46,030 bases of DNA from Muribaculaceae bacterium (lineage in GTDB: Bacteria; Bacteroidota; Bacteroidia; Bacteroidales; Muribaculaceae), in contig JAFLTM010000007.1 of assembly GCA_022509225.1 (NCBI GenBank), positions 1 to 46,030 of the forward strand, given 5' to 3'. Under the pieces are notes generated by a model, which saw nothing but the letters and a program-made list of their open reading frames with translations, was not told where the DNA came from and did no database searches. Within the stretch, counting starts at the first letter, position 1; each line of letters opens with the position of its first letter. A program made the translations under genes and the position numbers. Positions 42,187 through 46,030 of the stretch are shown piece after piece.

Positions 42187-44469
42187 ATGAAATATTTGTC
42201 AGGCAAACTTTTTCTTGCCTTCATTATAAGTTTTCTAACCGTCGGGTTATGGTCATGTATGTCTGAAACCCCGTTTGGCAATGAATCGGAAGGAGCGTCG
42301 CTCGTAAAGATAGGTCTTTCGATGAACACCACGGTAACACGTGCTGTTGAGAACCCGGAGCTTGAGTCGCTTTATAAAAATTGTGTCCTTTACATTTCAA
42401 ATGGAACGGGTTTGCTACATAAATGGCAGGGAATGAGCAACATCCCCACTTCAGGAGTCTATTTGCGATACGGTGATTACCTTGCAGAGGCTTGGGCGGG
42501 AGACTCGGTGCCTGCATCCTTTTCGAGCAAATTCTACAAAGGGGAAACAAAATTTTCAATATCACAGAATCAGATCACAACGCAGGTGTCGGTAGTGTGC
42601 AAGCTTGCCAATGTCGTGACATCCGTTGATATTTCTAATCTCTCAAATGAATTTGCCCGGAATTTAAAGGTTGAGTTCACGTCTTCAGACGGAAGTCTTG
42701 TCATGGAAGGGTCCTCTCTTTCACAAAAGGGATATTTCATGCGAAGATATGACAAGGATTCAAAGACTTACGATGATGTTGTCAATTATGTTATTACAGG
42801 AATTGACATCAACGGTAGTCCTTTTACCAAGGCAGGAAGTATTCCAGGTGTTCAGCCCGGACATGAATACCGGATCGGTTTTGAATATGGTGAAGGCACT
42901 TCCGATCCGGTGGGAGCTGCCGCTATTCAAATTGTTGTTAAGGATTATGATCTGGTTGAAGATGATGTTATAATTCACGGCAAACCTGAATTCCAGTGGT
43001 TGAACACCGATCTTTCGATTGACGGACAGATCTATGCGCCGTCAGGTAATGAAAATGAGCAAACTTTATATATCGCTGCTTACAGAGGGTTCCAATCGGT
43101 ATCTCTTTCTACAAACAATCCTACTTTGCAAGAGAAATTAGCGGGAAGCGAAACTCTTTATTTGCAAAAAATAACAACATCTGTAAGCGACGCATTAAAA
43201 AACAACGGTATTTCCCTTGAATGGGAGGAATGTCGGAACAATACCGTGAGATATGTTTTAACATTTTCCAAAGAATGGTTCAGCAGTCTTCCGCCATCTG
43301 AAGAGGAATATGTAATTTATGTGGAGAGTGTTGATGACAGAGGTTTGTCTAACTCGATGAAAATTCGTGTTGCCAACACGGAGGAAGCGTTGAGCGCACC
43401 ATTCACGTTGGTTGCTGATTATTGGAACAGAGATTATTTGTCGGTTTTGGCTCATTCTGCCAAGATTGAGATCAAAATGCTGGATAATGAGAAAGTGAGT
43501 GAAATTGGTGCTTTAACCATACAATATCGTGTTTCCGGAGAGGAAGAATGGAATGAGCAGGAAATAGAGATTGCCACTTTTGCATCAGATAATACTGTTG
43601 TCAGAAAAATTACCGGACTTGATGCCGGCACTGAATATGAATGTAGGATAGTAGGGGGTGAAATTGTTGACAACGACTACAGATACAGAACCGACACATA
43701 TAAATTCACAACTGAAGGAGAGTTCATTATTCCGAATGCCGGCATGGAAAACTGGTATAAAACCGGAAAATATTTTGTTCCGGGAATACAGGGACAAGAT
43801 TTTTGGGATACGGGAAACAATGGTTCGACGACAATTAGTGATAATGATAATCTGACAGTTCAATTCACCGGTTTCAAACACGGCGGTACATCTTGCGCAC
43901 AACTTACATCAAAATATGTAGGAGTAACCATTTTTACAACTACAATAGGCAAACATGGAGCTGCCAGTTTGTTTACAGGTTCATTTGTCAGTACGGAGCA
44001 AACCACTCATGGTATCATTGACTTGGGGAGAGCATATAATGGTTCCCATCCGAAAGCTGTTAGGGTTTGGGTAAATTATAGACCTCAAAAAGCTGACAAG
44101 GGGGGTAACGATAATTATATCAAGAAGGGTGAACTGGATAAAGGTCAAATTTATATTGCTTTATCAACTGAAATACATCGGGCAAGGACTTATGTTCAAT
44201 CAACTTTGATAACAGAAGACAATTTGCCTTCTGAATTCATAGCTTATGGACAAAGAACCTTTGAAGAGGATTTTGGAGATGACAATGTCTTGGAGGAGGT
44301 TATAATTCCATTCAAGTATTTTAAAAGTGCAAATTCAAAATCTCCGAAATACTTGATTATATTATGTGCCGCATCAAAATATGGAGATTATTTCTCCGGA
44401 GGTGAAGGATCTACAATGTATGTGGATGATTTCGAGCTTATTTACGACGATGATTTAGAGATGCAATAA
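42187..44469 (+). CDS. DUF4493-type lipoprotein with FN3 and PCMD-like domains (paralog 3)
   Basis: A 760-residue predicted lipoprotein, starting at the ATG at 42187 rather than the TTG at 42172, because MKYLSGKLFLAFIISFLTVGLWSC gives a proper lipobox (Cys24). DUF4493-like residues 30-270 (ASLVKIGLSMNTTVTR, SGVYLRYGDYLAEAWAG) are followed by the shared Ig-like domain (residues 275-405, LPPSEEEYVIYVESVDDRG), a fibronectin type III-like domain (residues 410-510, ITGLDAGTEYECRI) and a PCMD-like C-terminus from about residue 513 (IIPNAGMENWYKTG; FKHGGTSCAQLTSKYVG; MYVDDFELIYD). It probably binds or displays something at the cell surface, but no substrate or partner is known. Confidence 0.83.
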   Translation: MKYLSGKLFLAFIISFLTVGLWSCMSETPFGNESEGASLVKIGLSMNTTVTRAVENPELESLYKNCVLYISNGTGLLHKWQGMSNIPTSGVYLRYGDYLAEAWAGDSVPASFSSKFYKGETKFSISQNQITTQVSVVCKLANVVTSVDISNLSNEFARNLKVEFTSSDGSLVMEGSSLSQKGYFMRRYDKDSKTYDDVVNYVITGIDINGSPFTKAGSIPGVQPGHEYRIGFEYGEGTSDPVGAAAIQIVVKDYDLVEDDVIIHGKPEFQWLNTDLSIDGQIYAPSGNENEQTLYIAAYRGFQSVSLSTNNPTLQEKLAGSETLYLQKITTSVSDALKNNGISLEWEECRNNTVRYVLTFSKEWFSSLPPSEEEYVIYVESVDDRGLSNSMKIRVANTEEALSAPFTLVADYWNRDYLSVLAHSAKIEIKMLDNEKVSEIGALTIQYRVSGEEEWNEQEIEIATFASDNTVVRKITGLDAGTEYECRIVGGEIVDNDYRYRTDTYKFTTEGEFIIPNAGMENWYKTGKYFVPGIQGQDFWDTGNNGSTTISDNDNLTVQFTGFKHGGTSCAQLTSKYVGVTIFTTTIGKHGAASLFTGSFVSTEQTTHGIIDLGRAYNGSHPKAVRVWVNYRPQKADKGGNDNYIKKGELDKGQIYIALSTEIHRARTYVQSTLITEDNLPSEFIAYGQRTFEEDFGDDNVLEEVIIPFKYFKSANSKSPKYLIILCAASKYGDYFSGGEGSTMYVDDFELIYDDDLEMQ

Positions 44470-44472
44470 CCT

Positions 44473-45297
44473 ATGAGGTTGAAAACTATTTTTATAATGG
44501 CGTTACTCCTGTCTTCGTGGGCTCTTTCAAAGGCTCAGGAGGTGAAAGAGGTTATTATCTCCGACTCTGAATTGAGAATCGAGGAATGGAATGACACGGT
44601 GTCAAACGAAACCACTGTGGGAAATCTGGAAGAATTTCAACGTGATATCGAATCAGTGGTGTTTGTGCCGAAAGGTCAATGGATTGTCGGTCTTTCCGTT
44701 TCTTACTCCCAGTCGTCACAAGATAAGTATCAGTTTCTCATTCTTGAGGGGATAACTGCAGATACCTATAGTTTTAAAATTTCACCCATGGCACTTTATG
44801 CGGTGAAAAATGACCTAGCATTGGGAGCGAGATTTTCATACGCACGATCACTTGCCAAGGTAGCGAACGCAGATATAGTGCTTGACGCAGAGACCGACTA
44901 CACTTTCGACCATCTTTATCGACTGTCGCACAGTTATTACGGCACCGCAGTGATGCGTAATTATTTTTCAATCGGGAAAAGTAAGCGTTTCGGATTCTTC
45001 AACGAGGTGCAGTTGCAACTGGGAGGGGGTCAGTCGAAATTGACAACCGGTACTGGTACTGACCTAACAGGAACTTACGAAAGAAATTTTTCAATCGAAG
45101 TGGGTCTGGCACCGGGTCTCTGCATATTCCTGAACAATTATTCCGCACTGGAAGTAAACATAGGATTGCTTGGATTCAGTTACACCGACACGCGTTCTGT
45201 AAAAGACCAGGTTTATGTCTCTCACAGAAATTCAAAATTAGCCAATTTCCGGATTAATCTTTTCTCGATTTCATTCGGTGCAACCTTCTATCTGTGA
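44473..45297 (+). CDS. Outer-membrane beta-barrel-like protein (paralog A)
   Basis: A 274-residue exported protein (signal peptide MRLKTIFIMALLLSSWALSKAQ). A short acidic periplasmic N-terminus (residues 23-60) precedes a region of alternating hydrophobic strands typical of small outer-membrane barrels (FVPKGQWIVGLSVSYSQSS, LALGARFSYARS, FGFFNEVQLQLGGGQS, RINLFSISFGATFYL with a terminal aromatic-X-Leu end). It starts three bases after the third lipoprotein gene. Its barrel motifs recur in the next gene. It may anchor or export the lipoproteins of the operon (inference). Confidence 0.8.
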   Translation: MRLKTIFIMALLLSSWALSKAQEVKEVIISDSELRIEEWNDTVSNETTVGNLEEFQRDIESVVFVPKGQWIVGLSVSYSQSSQDKYQFLILEGITADTYSFKISPMALYAVKNDLALGARFSYARSLAKVANADIVLDAETDYTFDHLYRLSHSYYGTAVMRNYFSIGKSKRFGFFNEVQLQLGGGQSKLTTGTGTDLTGTYERNFSIEVGLAPGLCIFLNNYSALEVNIGLLGFSYTDTRSVKDQVYVSHRNSKLANFRINLFSISFGATFYL

Positions 45298-45301
45298 TGC
45301 C

Positions 45302-46030
45302 ATGAAAAGATTGATGAGATTTATATTCCTCCTTCTTGCGTTCACTGCACCCGGTTCCCCCATTTCGGCTCAGAACGAACAGGTGTCATCAAAATCGGAA
45401 ATTGTGAAGACAGACACTGTTTATAGTGCCGACACTATTTACGTTAAAGAGATTATCACCAGAACTGATGTTATAGAACGCACCACTGCTATTGCAAGGA
45501 AAGTCCGTTCCGATTCATTAAAAAAAGAAGATATAATAGACCTCAACGAAAAAGTCCTTTTCCGGGGGGACACCATAAACATGATACTGAAAGACAGGAA
45601 TCTCGGCAGGCAACGGTTTGACCGGGGACTGTTCAATTGGCTCTTTATCCCGAAAGGGATTTGGCAGGTGGGTCTCACGGCATCTTACGGGGAGTTTTCA
45701 ACTGCTGACCTTCAGATTCTTGACCTTGTTTCCGATATCGATTTCAAAGGTCATATATTCTCGATAAGACCATATTTCGCTTATTTCGTGAGAAGTAACA
45801 TATCAGTGGGCATGAGGCTCGGATATACATCCGGAAGGGCAAGTATCGGGTCATTCAATATGGAGATAGATGAAGACATGAGTTTCAATCTCCATGACAT
45901 AATGTATAAGAGTGAATCCTATTCCGCTGCACTGACTTTCAGCCAGTATCTCGGTATAGCGAGAAGAGGGAGATTCGGAGTGTTCAATGAAGTTGAACTC
46001 GCATTTTCTTCCGGTTCATCTGATTTTCAT
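45302..46030 (+). CDS. Outer-membrane beta-barrel-like protein (paralog B), partial
   Basis: The open frame (ATG at 45302) runs off the window end after 243 codons without a stop, so it is incomplete. The signal peptide is MKRLMRFIFLLLAFTAPGSPISA. A Thr/Asp-rich extension (residues 30-95: TVYSADTIYVKEIITRTD, ILKDRNLGRQRFDRG) follows, then a barrel with FIPKGIWQVGLTASYGEFS, FAYFVRSNISVGMRLGYTSG and RRGRFGVFNEVELAFSSGSSD. These match paralog A block for block. It starts four bases after paralog A's stop. Confidence 0.78.
   Translation, partial: MKRLMRFIFLLLAFTAPGSPISAQNEQVSSKSEIVKTDTVYSADTIYVKEIITRTDVIERTTAIARKVRSDSLKKEDIIDLNEKVLFRGDTINMILKDRNLGRQRFDRGLFNWLFIPKGIWQVGLTASYGEFSTADLQILDLVSDIDFKGHIFSIRPYFAYFVRSNISVGMRLGYTSGRASIGSFNMEIDEDMSFNLHDIMYKSESYSAALTFSQYLGIARRGRFGVFNEVELAFSSGSSDFH

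Overview
The window looks like a chromosomal segment from a Bacteroidales gut-type bacterium, possibly Muribaculaceae or a relative. This is an inference from several signals. Many intergenic regions carry the Bacteroidota promoter pattern (a -33 TTTG/TTG, then 18-21 bases, then TAnnTTTG). Shine-Dalgarno sequences are mostly absent. The gene content is typical of the order: lipoproteins with DUF4493 and PCMD-like domains, a secreted dipeptidyl peptidase III, a tricorn-like protease, an SDR-type threonine dehydrogenase paired with kbl, and HAE1-type RND efflux. No phage, plasmid, CRISPR array, rRNA or intact insertion sequence was seen.

Layout. (1) 1-2469: tatA-tatC (+), a convergent metallo-beta-lactamase-fold lipoprotein gene (-), and a gene-free stretch packed with repeats: a 7-bp tandem array and several copies of a multi-hairpin palindromic element, one of which also lies at the left edge of the window. 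(2) 2470-9001 (-): one efflux operon in the order tetR, tolC-like, adaptor, RND pump, small PII-like protein. (3) 9178-11508: divergent tdh and kbl (threonine to glycine plus acetyl-CoA). (4) 11555-18092 (-): penicillin-binding protein 1A, a LuxR-type pseudo-response regulator, a hemerythrin-domain protein, a flavin reductase-like protein and a phospho-sugar mutase. (5) 18329-24867 (+): tricorn-like protease and carB. (6) 24890-29207: an NSS-family transporter (-), a GH53 endo-galactanase (+), and an ABC permease/ATPase pair (-). (7) 29289-36053 (-): M23-like envelope protein, dxr, rseP, rlmI and DPP III in a tight operon. (8) 36054-37948 (+): a possible structured RNA, gdhA and tRNA-Thr(CGT). 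(9) 38055 to the right edge (+): an operon of three paralogous DUF4493-type lipoproteins followed by two paralogous outer-membrane-barrel-like proteins, the last cut by the window end.

The first eight blocks are mostly housekeeping or envelope genes. The least explained parts are the lipoprotein/beta-barrel operon at the right end, the repeat-rich stretch around 2.0-2.45 kb with its compensatory hairpins, the structured region upstream of gdhA, and the hemerythrin/pseudo-receiver pair. Starts were moved inward from the longest open frame where an upstream promoter, lipoprotein signal or family N-terminus favoured it (the metallo-beta-lactamase-fold gene, tetR, the hemerythrin gene, flavin reductase, phospho-sugar mutase, tricorn, carB, GH53 and the third lipoprotein). 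Family names come from reading motifs; no database search was run.
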